DNA of 64,000 bases from Gemmatimonadota bacterium (lineage in GTDB: Bacteria; Gemmatimonadota; Gemmatimonadetes; Gemmatimonadales; Gemmatimonadaceae): NCBI GenBank assembly GCA_016874035.1, contig VGVM01000007.1, positions 1 to 64,000 of the forward strand, given 5' to 3'. Below are positions 8,554 through 16,637 of this stretch, one piece after another. A program made the position numbers and the translations under genes. A model generated the notes under the pieces. That model searched no databases, was not told the origin of the DNA, and saw only the letters and a program-made list of their open reading frames with translations. Every line of letters starts with the position of its first letter. Within the stretch, counting starts at the first letter, position 1.

Positions 8554-8931
8554 TCAGACGTGCTGGTCGAACATGATCTGGTTTCCGTCTGGGTCGGCGA
8601 TCACGAAATGCGCCGGGCCGGACGGACTCGCCGCGGTATTGCTGACCATCGGTGTCACCCCCGCGGCTTGCAGTTCCGTTTCGAGGGCCCGGACATCCGT
8701 GAACGTCGGAAGGGTCTGCGCCTTGTTGTCCCAGCCAGGGTTGAACGTCAGGATGTTCTTCTCAAACATCCCCTAGAAGAGTCCGATCGTGACCGGCCCG
8801 TTCTGCAAGATGGCCCATCCGCCGAGGTCGCCCATCTGGCTGGTGAACCCAAGCTTCTGGTAGAACGCCATCGAGGCCTTCAGGTCCTTGACGGCGAGAC
8901 TGACGGAGAAGTTGCCGAGTTGCATGTGCAT
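8554..8931 (-). pseudogene. VOC (glyoxalase/bleomycin-resistance) family gene interrupted by an amber codon
   Basis: Reading from ATG 8931 (or 8925) gives a complete small VOC protein: QLGNFSVSLAVKDLKASMAF, YQKLGFTSQMGDLGG, ILQNGPVTIGLF, then TAG at 8773-8775. The same frame resumes with GMFEKNILTFNPGWDNKAQ and ends FVIADPDGNQIMFDQHV. Family members usually read GLFQGMFEKN here, so the TAG is best explained as a single C-to-T change of a CAG glutamine codon. There is no other frame damage, so the lesion is recent, an assembly error, or a read-through site. The restart at ATG 8769 would give only a 71-residue half domain, which is unlikely to fold alone. Confidence 0.85.
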
Positions 8932-9002
8932 CCCGTTGAGGTTGAATGAGCACCGCGGAGGTTGGCTGCGCTACCAACATGCGACTTCGGCCTGCTTTTC
9001 GC

Positions 9003-9026
9003 GTCACCCGAACAGGTGATTTTTTT
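9003..9026 (+). terminator. Possible Rho-independent terminator on the plus strand
   Basis: TCACC (9004-9008), a six-base loop, GGTGA (9015-9019), then seven T (9020-9026). A run of seven T is rare in this high-GC sequence. No plus-strand gene precedes it; both neighbours are on the minus strand. The stem is short, so the call is tentative. Confidence 0.35.
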
Positions 9027-9052
9027 GGAGTGGGCCGCGCTCGGCCCGAACG

Positions 9053-9823
9053 CTACCGAACCCCCACGCTCACACCGACGCGGAACGACAGGTAGTTCGC
9101 GGCACTTCGGACCGGCGACAGGGTCGGCGGGGCGCTCGTGCTCGTGACCTTGATGCCTTCCTTGGTCAGGTACTGCACGTCGGAGTTCCGGTGCGTGCGC
9201 ACGCCGAGGTCAATGGAGATCGGCTGGTAGCCCCGGCGCACCGGGATGTAGAGGCCGCCTCCGAGCACGGTGGTGAAACCGCCGTCCCCGAAGTTCTTGG
9301 TCGTCGCGAACGGCTCGCTGTTTGACGACCCCTCGACGGAAGACTGGGTAAAGAAGTACGAGAACCCGACGCCGCCGTGCAGGTACGGCCTGAGCGCACC
9401 GGTGGGCGCGATCGCCTGGAGCCCGAACGTCCCCGTCACGATGTTGTTCGACGTGGTCACGTCAACGCCGATGAGTCCGAGCGCACCGCCGCCGAGCGCC
9501 TGCCGACGCGTCGCGTGGCCGTACACGAATAAATCGACGTCCGCCCTGAACGCGAAGATCTGTTCGTCGTCGAGCGCGTAGAGAATGTGCCCGCCGCCGC
9601 CGAACGCCGACTGGACGTAGTCCTTGAACTCGCCGGACGGCGCGCCGAACTCCAGGCCGCCGCCCGCGTAGAACCGCGCGGGCTCGGTCTGGACGCGTCG
9701 CGGCCCATCACCGCGGCGGCCCTGGGCCTCGACTTGGCCGACCGCGACCAGCAGACCTGCGGCGGCCAGCAGGCCGCGCCGCAACGACCGGGAAGTACCC
9801 GGAACCTGACGATGCATTTTCAT
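9053..9823 (-). CDS. Secreted outer-membrane beta-barrel protein
   Basis: About 256 residues with a signal peptide ending GQVEAQG; the predicted mature protein would start with Gln. The mature part alternates polar and hydrophobic residues with Gly-rich turns (FYAGGGLEFG, GGGHILYAL, YLHGGVGFSYFF, VLGGGLYIPV). It ends SFRVGVSVGVR, typical of an 8-10-stranded barrel of the OmpA-like/outer-membrane-beta-barrel families. Function unknown. I chose ATG 9823; a GTG at 9865 overlapping the previous stop, or ATG 9817, are alternatives. It is probably last in a run with the lipoprotein and LolA-like genes upstream on the same strand. Confidence 0.72.
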   Translation of the reverse strand: MKMHRQVPGTSRSLRRGLLAAAGLLVAVGQVEAQGRRGDGPRRVQTEPARFYAGGGLEFGAPSGEFKDYVQSAFGGGGHILYALDDEQIFAFRADVDLFVYGHATRRQALGGGALGLIGVDVTTSNNIVTGTFGLQAIAPTGALRPYLHGGVGFSYFFTQSSVEGSSNSEPFATTKNFGDGGFTTVLGGGLYIPVRRGYQPISIDLGVRTHRNSDVQYLTKEGIKVTSTSAPPTLSPVRSAANYLSFRVGVSVGVR

Positions 9824-9861
9824 GCCCGAACTACCACCGCACTTGCGCAGAAGTTTCCTGC

Positions 9862-10635
9862 TCACGGCTTGATGAGCGCCTTCACCGCCGCGGGTGGCTC
9901 GAATGCCGAGGGCTCAACCTTGTCGAACTCAACGGCCGTGACCGTCATGATGGCGCCGGCCGGGCCGCCGCGCTGCTCGATCCGCTTTGGCATCTTCACG
10001 CCGCCGAAGTCGGCGTATTCGAGCATCACCGAGGTCTGCTCGATCGGACCGGCCGGTGTGTTCGCCGTGCCGACGATCGCCGCGAGCAGGCCTGTCGCGG
10101 CATCGAAATACTCGACGCCCTCGCGCGTACCGCGCGTGACCTTCACCTTGTAGCACTTGCGGCCCTCGAAGTCCACGAGTTCCACGGTCTCGGCCTTCGA
10201 GTAGTTCTCGGGCGCCTGGAAGTTGGCGAAGAAGTCGGCGTTCGCGATCACCGCCTCGAGCGCCTCGCCTGAGAGGATCTGTGGCGGCTGGCCCATCGGC
10301 GGGGCGGCCCATCCGGTCTTGCCATCGTACCCCTGCAGCTGCTCGCCGAACTGGCCGAGCACGACCCGCTGCACCAGCTTGTTCGGCTTGGCGCGGAAGA
10401 TCTCCATCGTGGCGTCGAGGCCCATGGCGGCGATATTGACCGTGCCGCTGATCTTCATGCTGCTGTACTTGTCGAGCGCCGCGCGGCCGCCGAGCGCCGC
10501 GTTGTGCTTCTCCATCAGGGACTTCGCATCCGGAAGTACTTGCGCACCGACGCTCCTCCCGAGCGCGACCAGCGAGAAAGCGAATGCCGCGAGGGCGCGG
10601 CGCGAAACGACTGGTATCGGGAAGGCGTGAACCAC
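9862..10635 (-). CDS. Secreted LolA/outer-membrane-lipoprotein-sorting-like protein
   Basis: About 257 residues with a signal peptide ending RSVGAQVLPD, so the predicted mature N-terminus is Gln. The mature part begins SLMEKHNAALGGRAALDKYS, then ISGTVNIAAMGLDATMEIF, KPNKLVQRVVLG, GYDGKTGWA and later EYADFGGVKMPKRI. This pattern of beta strands on a half-barrel is that of LolA/LolB-like lipid-binding proteins. GTG at 10635 is chosen because it gives a standard signal peptide; the 133 residues in front of it in the open frame are the shadow of the neighbouring lipoprotein gene. Precise ligand unknown. Confidence 0.7.
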   Translation of the reverse strand: MVHAFPIPVVSRRALAAFAFSLVALGRSVGAQVLPDAKSLMEKHNAALGGRAALDKYSSMKISGTVNIAAMGLDATMEIFRAKPNKLVQRVVLGQFGEQLQGYDGKTGWAAPPMGQPPQILSGEALEAVIANADFFANFQAPENYSKAETVELVDFEGRKCYKVKVTRGTREGVEYFDAATGLLAAIVGTANTPAGPIEQTSVMLEYADFGGVKMPKRIEQRGGPAGAIMTVTAVEFDKVEPSAFEPPAAVKALIKP

Positions 10636-10699
10636 GGGACCGCCGGGGTTGAGGGGCGACGACTGCGTTGATTCGCGGAATGAAGATACCGGCGGATCG

Positions 10700-11212
10700 C
10701 TACGGCGAGGCAAGTCCTGCGGCGATCGCCGTTGCGATGCGCTCGCGCTGCCGGTCGGTCCCGCCCACGACCACCGCGAACAGGTTGTTGTGGATGACCA
10801 GTTCGCGCGGCACACCCCAGGGTGACGGCTGGCCGGCAGGCGCGGCGGAGATGGGATCCAGCTTCGCCACCGCAGCCGCTCGCGCGGTCGAATCGGCGTA
10901 GATGTACGCGTCCACGCGCGCGACGCCGAGCGAAAACGCGTGCACCGGCACACCCATGAACGCACGCGCCTTCGCCGTGTCAATGCGCTGTGGCGCGAGT
11001 CCCGCGTCCACGAATCGCTTCGCCAGCGCCGCATCGGTCCACTGGCCCGTGGACGGTGTGCTGGGTGCGTCAGCGACCCGCGCGGACTCCGCCGACACGC
11101 GGACCCGCGCTTCGGACGCCAGCCGCGCCTTGCGGTCTTCGGCGCTCTCGCAGCCGGTCACGCCGACCGCGACCGCGATGCCAAGCACGAGGCGCGCCAT
11201 ATTGCTGTGCAT
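10700..11212 (-). CDS. Putative lipoprotein of unknown function
   Basis: About 170 residues. The N-terminus MHSNMARLVLGIAVAVGVTGC contains a signal peptide with a lipobox-like VTGC, so it is probably lipid-anchored. The rest is Ala-rich with a helical segment (EDRKARLASEARVRVSAESARV) followed by a small alpha/beta domain (VHAFSLGVARVDAYIYAD, VPRELVIHNNLFAVVVGGT). I recognise no named family. ATG 11212 has GGGG four bases upstream; ATG 11200 is an alternative. It is first in the run leading to the LolA-like and beta-barrel genes. Confidence 0.65.
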   Translation of the reverse strand: MHSNMARLVLGIAVAVGVTGCESAEDRKARLASEARVRVSAESARVADAPSTPSTGQWTDAALAKRFVDAGLAPQRIDTAKARAFMGVPVHAFSLGVARVDAYIYADSTARAAAVAKLDPISAAPAGQPSPWGVPRELVIHNNLFAVVVGGTDRQRERIATAIAAGLASP

Positions 11213-11255
11213 GCGGCCCCATGACCTCGCGAATCCCAAGGCGCCACTCACCAGC

Positions 11256-11624
11256 ATGCGAGTGGACAAGTGGCTGTGGGCGGCGCGGTTCTTCAAGACG
11301 CGATCCCTGGCGGCTGAGGCGGTCACCGGAGGCAAAGTCGAAGTGAACGGTGAGCGCGTCAAGCCCGCTCGTGCCGTCAAGGTCGGCGAGCTGGTGAGTG
11401 TGCGGCTCGGACCGTACACCCACGCCGTGGTGGTGCGGGGACTGAGCGAATCGCGCGGTCCCGCGTCCGTCGCCGCGACGCTCTACGAGGAAACCGCCGA
11501 GAGCCGCGCCGCGCGCGAAAAGCTCGCCTGGCAACTCAAGTTTGCCGCGCCGGTGATGGACGCCGGCACCGGCAGACCGACCAAACGAGACCGGCGCGAC
11601 ATGGAGCGGATGCGGGGCCGGTAG
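11256..11624 (+). CDS. S4-domain RNA-binding protein, HslR/Hsp15 family
   Basis: About 122 residues. The N-terminal S4 domain reads RVDKWLWAARFFKTRSLAAE followed by VTGGKVEVNGERVKPARAVKVGELV. A basic tail ends TGRPTKRDRRDMERMRGR. Hsp15 in E. coli binds 50S subunits carrying stalled peptidyl-tRNA, so this gene and arfB could serve related ribosome-rescue roles. The family usually begins just before RVDKWLWAARF, so ATG 11256 is used; ATG 11211 would add 15 residues and would overlap the divergent lipoprotein start. Confidence 0.85.
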   Translation: MRVDKWLWAARFFKTRSLAAEAVTGGKVEVNGERVKPARAVKVGELVSVRLGPYTHAVVVRGLSESRGPASVAATLYEETAESRAAREKLAWQLKFAAPVMDAGTGRPTKRDRRDMERMRGR

Positions 11625-11685
11625 GCGCCGCCGAGGTGTTCTTGTTCCGCCCCGCAACGGCGACGGTCCCGCGAACGTGCGACCG

Positions 11686-12357
11686 TCAGCCCGCCAGCCA
11701 ACGCAGGACCCGGTCATCCAAGCGGTGCCCGCCATTGAACGAAATCGCGTCGAACGGCACCGCCGCATCGCGCAGCAACAAATGCTGGGCCTCGAGGACC
11801 TTCGGCGTGATGAACTTGTCGCGGGTGCCGCAGACATATGAGATGCGCATGGCCGGCTGCCGCGCGACAAGGGCGCGGTAATCCAGCTCGGGCGGGAGCG
11901 ACGACTCCCACATAATGAGGCGCGCGGGACGGATCGCGCCGAGCGCTGACCAGCGAACCGCCGCCGCTCCGCCCTGCGAGAACCCGAGCACGGTGACCGG
12001 TGGCGTGACGCCGCCGAACCTGGCGCGGACGTGGTCGTGGACGCTGTCGAGGTACGCCACGACGTCGCGGATATCGGCCTCACGTTCGGCACGCGTCATC
12101 CATGTGGCGCCGACCGGCGCGTCCCGGGCGACGACGGGGCCCACGTAATGGCGATTGAGGGCTTCGGGCGCGACCAGGAACCGGGAACCGTCATCAATGC
12201 CGGCCGCCATCTCGAGGATCTGCGCCGCGCGCATCGCCTGCCCATGGAGCACGTACCAGAGTTCTCGCACGTGCGGGCGCGCAGCCGCCGTCGGCTCCAC
12301 CCCTCGCGTTGCGATGACCGCCGTCCGCCGGACCTCCAGCAACTCCGTCCGGATCAC
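11686..12357 (-). CDS. Alpha/beta hydrolase, phospholipase/carboxylesterase type
   Basis: A 223-residue cytoplasmic esterase-like hydrolase. The catalytic triad is visible: Ser in GFSQGGAA, Asp in CGTRDKFITP, His in FNGGHRLD. YVLHGQAM near the start supplies the oxyanion strand. The layout matches the carboxylesterase/phospholipase (Abhydrolase_2) family. Its ATG overlaps the TGA of the upstream methyltransferase gene by 4 nt, so the two are translationally coupled. Substrate unknown. Confidence 0.82.
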   Translation of the reverse strand: MIRTELLEVRRTAVIATRGVEPTAAARPHVRELWYVLHGQAMRAAQILEMAAGIDDGSRFLVAPEALNRHYVGPVVARDAPVGATWMTRAEREADIRDVVAYLDSVHDHVRARFGGVTPPVTVLGFSQGGAAAVRWSALGAIRPARLIMWESSLPPELDYRALVARQPAMRISYVCGTRDKFITPKVLEAQHLLLRDAAVPFDAISFNGGHRLDDRVLRWLAG

Positions 12358-13385
12358 TGCCGGACTTTGCAGACGATGCCGTTGTGCGCCTTGATCACGC
12401 CGGCACGCAGGATATCGAACCCGTTCTCACGCGCGTACAGCGCCATCTGCTCGACCGTCATCAGCTCGCGGTAGCCATAGTTGAGCAGGTCGCTCATCAC
12501 GTAGTACCAGGCGCGGCTCCGCAGCTGGTCGCGCGGCGTCGTCATGATCACATAGCCGCCGGGCTTCACGAATCGCCGGTGGAACTCGAACGCCAGCGGC
12601 TTGTGCTCATCGGGAAAATGCTCGATCAGCCCGATCGACACGACGACATCGAACTCGCGGCCGTACCTGAGGTTCCGGATATCCTCGACCTCGAAGCTGA
12701 TGTCCATCTCCTCGCGGTACCACACACGCTTGTGCCCGGTTGCGAGGTCCGCACCGAGGAACGGGTACTGCTCCGGGAACTTCCCGAACCGGTCCGTCTT
12801 GCAGAACTCGTCATAGTCCACGAGCACGGTGTGCCCGCCCGGGTACATCGCCGCGAGCTGCATGGCTTCGTAGCCATCGGCCGCGCCGAGGAACAGGATC
12901 CGGGGTTTCTTGACATCGAGCCCGTCGAAGAGCGCCCGCTTGCCGCGCGGGTCCCAGACGGCGTCCTCGACGCGGTGAATCCTGTTCCAGATCAGGAGAT
13001 GCAGCATCTCCTCCACCGCCTCGCGGGCGCCGTGGACGTCGAACGTCTTCATCGCGGCCGCGAGTTCGGCTCGCGCGGCGGCGCCGGCCGCCGGGACGTC
13101 CTGGGCGAAGAACGCGTGGAAGTTCGCGTTGAACTTCTTCCAGCCATCGAGGATCGGCAGCTCCGCCCCGTGCGTCCGCTCGTAGTCCCGCTTCTCACGC
13201 GACCACTTCTCGACGCGGTACGGACGCCCAATGTCGCGCCAGGACACCTTCGACCAGTCGCGGACCGAATGGTCCACGAACATGTCGGGCGGCTGGTCGC
13301 GGACGTCCACGACGTACTGCGGCCCGACATGGAAGTCGCCCACGGCGTGCCGGGTCAGTGGCGTTGGACCGGTCGCGATCACCAT
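12354..13385 (-). CDS. SAM-dependent class I methyltransferase
   Basis: About 343 residues. The N-terminal region, with no recognised domain, is followed by a Rossmann methyltransferase domain in the second half. Motif I is RILFLGAADGYEAMQLA, then an acidic residue in TVLVDYDEF. Motif IV is FDVVVSIGLIEHFPDEHKPL and the post-motif strand is FVKPGGYVIMTTP. Start ATG 13385 is used; the open frame upstream looks non-coding. It is first in a two-gene unit with the esterase. On the minus strand at about 13470 lies AATAGTTG, resembling the TATAGTTG seen before pilB and the sprA-like gene. Substrate unknown. Confidence 0.8.
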   Translation of the reverse strand: MVIATGPTPLTRHAVGDFHVGPQYVVDVRDQPPDMFVDHSVRDWSKVSWRDIGRPYRVEKWSREKRDYERTHGAELPILDGWKKFNANFHAFFAQDVPAAGAAARAELAAAMKTFDVHGAREAVEEMLHLLIWNRIHRVEDAVWDPRGKRALFDGLDVKKPRILFLGAADGYEAMQLAAMYPGGHTVLVDYDEFCKTDRFGKFPEQYPFLGADLATGHKRVWYREEMDISFEVEDIRNLRYGREFDVVVSIGLIEHFPDEHKPLAFEFHRRFVKPGGYVIMTTPRDQLRSRAWYYVMSDLLNYGYRELMTVEQMALYARENGFDILRAGVIKAHNGIVCKVRQ

Positions 13386-13520
13386 GGGGGTAGAGAATAG
13401 CGGTTTGCGGCGATTTCGCACGTCGCGTACCCGATGACGGCCTGGCGCCGGCGCCCCCGCGGCGGCGCCCAACTATTATCTTTCGGGCGTCCAACACCTG
13501 ACTCTCAACTGACTTCCGCC

Positions 13521-13676
13521 GTGTCCAACGACCGCGTCAATCCATCGTCCCAGGGCTGGGGCGTCGCCGCCGTGATCATCGCGCTGGCCATCATCGCGAA
13601 CGTCACGGCGTACACGATCCACAAGAAGACCTACCTCAAGCCCGACAAGCCGAAGGCCGAAGCGGCCGCGCACTAG
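13521..13676 (+). CDS. Small single-span membrane protein
   Basis: A 51-residue protein from GTG 13521. It has a short polar N-terminus, one hydrophobic helix (WGVAAVIIALAIIANVTAYT) and a Lys-rich tail (KKTYLKPDKPKAEAAAH). No family recognised. It is supported by clean boundaries: the helix is strongly coded and a bidirectional terminator lies 43 bp after the stop. The open frame extends upstream to 13434 but that part lacks coding character. Confidence 0.6.
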   Translation: MSNDRVNPSSQGWGVAAVIIALAIIANVTAYTIHKKTYLKPDKPKAEAAAH

Positions 13677-13718
13677 CTAGCGGCGTAGCAAGCGGCGGAT
13701 TCCGCAGGGTGGAAATAC

Positions 13719-13749
13719 AAACGGGGAGCGCGGATGCGCACCCCGTTTT
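13719..13749. terminator. Bidirectional Rho-independent terminator
   Basis: AAACGGGG (13719-13726) pairs with CCCCGTTT (13741-13748), and the interior GCGC/GCGC extends the stem. TTTT follows on the plus strand and GTTTGTATTT on the minus strand. It lies between the converging small membrane protein gene and infA and fits termination of both. Confidence 0.8.
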
Positions 13750-13777
13750 GCGTTCGCCTATCCGCCGGTCCGGCTGG

Positions 13778-13999
13778 CTATGTCCTGTGCCGGAACGTGA
13801 TCCGACCCCGGCTCAGGTCGTACGGCGAGACCTCGACTGACACGCGGTCGCCCTGCAAGACCCTGATGCGGAACCGCCGCATCTTCCCCGCCATGGTCGC
13901 GAGCACGTCGTGCCCGTTGGTGAGATGCACGCGGAACGTCGCGCTGGGGAGCACTTCCGTGACCGTGCCTTCGAGTTCGATCGCCTCTTCCTTCGCCAT
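13778..13999 (-). CDS. infA: Translation initiation factor IF-1
   Basis: A 73-residue OB-fold protein that binds the 30S A site during initiation. The sequence is canonical: [57 protein letters not shown] and [12 protein letters not shown]. Length and start (ATG 13999) match the family. It is monocistronic here, away from any ribosomal protein cluster, between an M20 hydrolase gene (divergent) and a terminator. Confidence 0.97.
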   Translation of the reverse strand: MAKEEAIELEGTVTEVLPSATFRVHLTNGHDVLATMAGKMRRFRIRVLQGDRVSVEVSPYDLSRGRITFRHRT

Positions 14000-14113
14000 G
14001 GATACCGGGTTGGGGACTTGCTGACGACCGGCGGGGCTCGCCGGTCCGGCAGGCGCGCCAAGGACGGCGCAGGGGTTAATTGTAGTACCGAACCTCATGC
14101 CCTACTAGCACAT

Positions 14114-15472
14114 ATGCCGAACGAGATTGTGGACGGTGCCCGCCGCGTGGCGTTGGCTTCCGTGGTGTTGGCGACGCTCATCGCCGCAACCGGCGCCCCC
14201 GCCACGGCGCAGGGCGCAGCACCGAACGCGTCCCAAGGCGCCCGCCTCGACTCCGAGCTCGCCCGCGTCGTCGAGAAGGTCATCGCCTGGCGGCGAGACA
14301 TCCACCAGAACCCGGAGCTCGGCAACGCCGAAGTCCGCACCGCCAAGCTCGTCGCGGATCACATGCGCTCGCTCGGCATCGAGGTCCGCGAGAAGGTCGG
14401 CAAGACGGGCGTGGTGGGTGTGCTCCGAGGCGGGCGGCCCGGCCCGGTGGTCGCCCTCAGGGCCGACATGGACGCGCTGCCGGTCACTGAGGAAGTGGAC
14501 CTGCCGTTCAAGTCCACCGTGCGCACGACCTTCAACGGCCAAAATGTCGGCGTGATGCACGCCTGCGGGCACGATGCCCACACCGCAATGCTCCTCGGCG
14601 CGGCGGACGTGCTCGCGAAGATGAAGCCGGATATTGCCGGCACGATCGTCTTCATCTTCCAGCCGGCCGAAGAAGGGCCGCCCGCAGGTGAAACCGGTGG
14701 CGCGCCGCTGATGGTCGCCGAGGGTGCATTGGACAACCCGAAGCCCGAGGTGATCTTCGGGCTGCACGTGTGGCCGGACACGGCGGGCCGCATCACCTAC
14801 CGTCCACGCGGCGCGATGTCGGCGAGCGACGGACTGGACATCGTGGTGCGCGGCCGCCAGACACACGGCGCGGTGCCCTGGCGCGGCGTGGACCCGATCG
14901 TCGTGGCCAGCCAGATCATCACGGCGCTGCAGACCATTCCCGCGCGCCAGACCGATGTCACGGTGGGTCCCGCCGTGGTCACGATCGGCATGGTGAGCGG
15001 CGGCGTGCGGCGGAACATCATCCCGGACAGCGTCGTGATGCAGGGCACGATTCGCACGTTCGATTCCGAAATGCGCAAGGAAGTCCTCGCGCGCGTGAAG
15101 CGCACCGCCGAAAACATCGCGGAAGCCTCTGGTGCGACCGCGACGGTCACGATCCCGATCAGCACGGACGTGGTCTTCAATGACCCGGCGCTCACGGCGC
15201 GCATGACGGCGACCCTCGAGCGGGTCAGCACGACGAAGCCGAACCCCAACGGGCTCTGGATGCCGTCGGAGGATTTCCCGGCGTTCACGAAGAACATCCC
15301 CGGTCTCTACGTGTTCATGGGTATCAACGCCAGGGGCGTGACGGCCGAGGACGCCGCCGCGAACCACTCGCCGAAGTTCTTCGTGAATGAGGACGCGCTG
15401 CCGACCGGCGTGAAGACCTACGTGTCACTTGCGCTCGACTACCTGCGGGCGCCCGCCGGTCGTGTCCCTTGA
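14114..15472 (+). CDS. Secreted M20 family amidohydrolase
   Basis: About 452 residues. The signal peptide ends ATGAPATAQGAAP, leaving Gln at +1. The catalytic domain has the IAA/hippurate-hydrolase pattern: WRRDIHQNPELGN, VALRADMDALPV, HACGHDAHTAMLLGAA, IFQPAEEG and a C-terminal metal-site His in AANHSPKF. Such enzymes remove acyl or carbamoyl groups from amino acids or dipeptides; here it would act in the periplasm. Its stop codon overlaps the start of pnuC (TGATG), which ties it to the nicotinamide riboside operon. Whether its substrate is related to that pathway is unknown. Confidence 0.88.
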   Translation: MPNEIVDGARRVALASVVLATLIAATGAPATAQGAAPNASQGARLDSELARVVEKVIAWRRDIHQNPELGNAEVRTAKLVADHMRSLGIEVREKVGKTGVVGVLRGGRPGPVVALRADMDALPVTEEVDLPFKSTVRTTFNGQNVGVMHACGHDAHTAMLLGAADVLAKMKPDIAGTIVFIFQPAEEGPPAGETGGAPLMVAEGALDNPKPEVIFGLHVWPDTAGRITYRPRGAMSASDGLDIVVRGRQTHGAVPWRGVDPIVVASQIITALQTIPARQTDVTVGPAVVTIGMVSGGVRRNIIPDSVVMQGTIRTFDSEMRKEVLARVKRTAENIAEASGATATVTIPISTDVVFNDPALTARMTATLERVSTTKPNPNGLWMPSEDFPAFTKNIPGLYVFMGINARGVTAEDAAANHSPKFFVNEDALPTGVKTYVSLALDYLRAPAGRVP

Positions 15473-16101
15473 TGGCCGAACTGTTCGGCGGGCTCGCGGA
15501 ACGCTGGCTCGAACTCCTCGCGGTCGGATTCGGGCTGGTCAGCGTCTGGCTCTCGGCGCACGAGGACATCTGGAGCTGGCCCACCGCGATCGTCAACGTC
15601 GGGATCTTCTTCTTCATCTTCTGGGAGGAGAAGCTGTACGCCGACTCGGTGCTGCAACTCTTTTACCTCGGGATGTCCGTTTACGGCTGGTGGGCGTGGC
15701 TGCACGGCGGCGCGAACCGTTCGGCGCTGCACGTGACGCGCGCCACGGCGCGGCAGTGGGGCGCCGTGCTGCCGCTCATGCTCGGTTGCGGACTCGCGCT
15801 TGGCTGGTATTTGGACAATCACACCGACTCGCCCGTGCCGTACATGGATGCGCTGCTCACCACGACGAGCCTTGGGGCGCAGTGGATGATGGCGCGGAAG
15901 ATCCTCGAGAACTGGATCGTCTGGATCGTCGCCGACATCGTGTACGTCCCGCTGTTCATCTCGCGCGGGCTGCCCTGGACGGCCGTGCAGTATGCCGTGT
16001 TCCTGGGCCTCGCGTGGATGGGATACCGCGCGTGGAAACAGTCGTTGCTGGCGCCGGCGCAGGGGCTGGGGCGCCAGGGGGGCGGACCCCAGGCCGCGTG
16101 A
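15472..16101 (+). CDS. pnuC: PnuC nicotinamide riboside/mononucleotide transporter
   Basis: A 209-residue inner-membrane protein with about seven hydrophobic segments. The PnuC signature is clear: SWPTAIVNVGIFFFIFWEEK and YADSVLQLFYLGMSVYGWWA, then NWIVWIVADIVYVPLF and QYAVFLGLAWMGYRAW. PnuC carries nicotinamide riboside by facilitated diffusion, with uptake driven by intracellular phosphorylation. The next gene, overlapping by 4 nt (GTGA), encodes that kinase, which strongly supports the call. The start is ATG 15472 overlapping the preceding TGA. Confidence 0.95.
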   Translation: MAELFGGLAERWLELLAVGFGLVSVWLSAHEDIWSWPTAIVNVGIFFFIFWEEKLYADSVLQLFYLGMSVYGWWAWLHGGANRSALHVTRATARQWGAVLPLMLGCGLALGWYLDNHTDSPVPYMDALLTTTSLGAQWMMARKILENWIVWIVADIVYVPLFISRGLPWTAVQYAVFLGLAWMGYRAWKQSLLAPAQGLGRQGGGPQAA

Positions 16102-16637
16102 CACGCTCGCCCCGCCGCATTGTCGTCACGGGCCCCGAGAGTACGGGCAAGACCACGCTCGCCGCAGCGCTCGCACAGTCGCTCAGCGTGCCATGGGTGC
16201 CCGAGGCCGCGCGGGTGCATGCGGAAGCGCAGCTCGCGCTCGGGCGCGCGCTCGACGCAACGGACGTCGAGACGATCGCGCGTTTGCACATCGCGAACGA
16301 AGACGCGGCGAGAGGCCGTGCCGGCGCCGCGCAGGCAATAGTCCTCGACACCGACCTGATCAGCACCGTCGTGTACGCGCGGCACTACTACGGCGAGTGC
16401 CCGGCGTGGATCGAGGCCGCGGCGCGCGAGCGACTGGGGGACCGCTACCTGCTCTGCCTGCCGGACCTGCCGTGGACGGCGGACGGCGTCCGCGACCGGC
16501 CTGAGTCGCGCGGCGAAATGCTCGCGGCGTTCCGCGCGACGCTCGCCGAGTTTGGTGCGCGCGTCGAGGTGGTCGGTGGAACTGGTGTAGCGCGCCTCGA
16601 GCGCGCGCGGGCTATTGTCGCGGCGGCGGGACTGTGA
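16098..16637 (+). CDS. Ribosylnicotinamide kinase (NadR kinase domain only)
   Basis: A 179-residue cytoplasmic P-loop kinase that phosphorylates nicotinamide riboside to NMN, trapping what PnuC imports. Walker A is GPESTGKTT (12-20), followed by PWVPEAARVHAEA and VLDTDLISTVVYARHYYG, as in the C-terminal domain of NadR. The NMN adenylyltransferase and DNA-binding domains of E. coli NadR are absent. The start is GTG 16098, overlapping the pnuC stop. The 3' end overlaps the convergent PD40 lipoprotein gene by 26 bp. Confidence 0.9.
   Translation: MTRSPRRIVVTGPESTGKTTLAAALAQSLSVPWVPEAARVHAEAQLALGRALDATDVETIARLHIANEDAARGRAGAAQAIVLDTDLISTVVYARHYYGECPAWIEAAARERLGDRYLLCLPDLPWTADGVRDRPESRGEMLAAFRATLAEFGARVEVVGGTGVARLERARAIVAAAGL

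Noticed and set aside
8773-8775. Pyrrolysine or selenocysteine at the in-frame stop of the VOC gene
   Set aside because: The codon is TAG, not TGA, homologues have Gln there, and nothing in the window supports pyrrolysine use.
9031-9046. GGGCCG-CGCT-CGGCCC hairpin after the beta-barrel gene as a terminator
   Set aside because: On the minus strand it is followed by A residues, not U, so it does not fit an intrinsic terminator for that gene.
11662-11687. GACGGTC/GACCGTC 7-bp inverted repeat between the S4 protein and esterase genes as a terminator
   Set aside because: No U-tract on either side, the loop is 12 nt and the repeat runs into the esterase stop codon.
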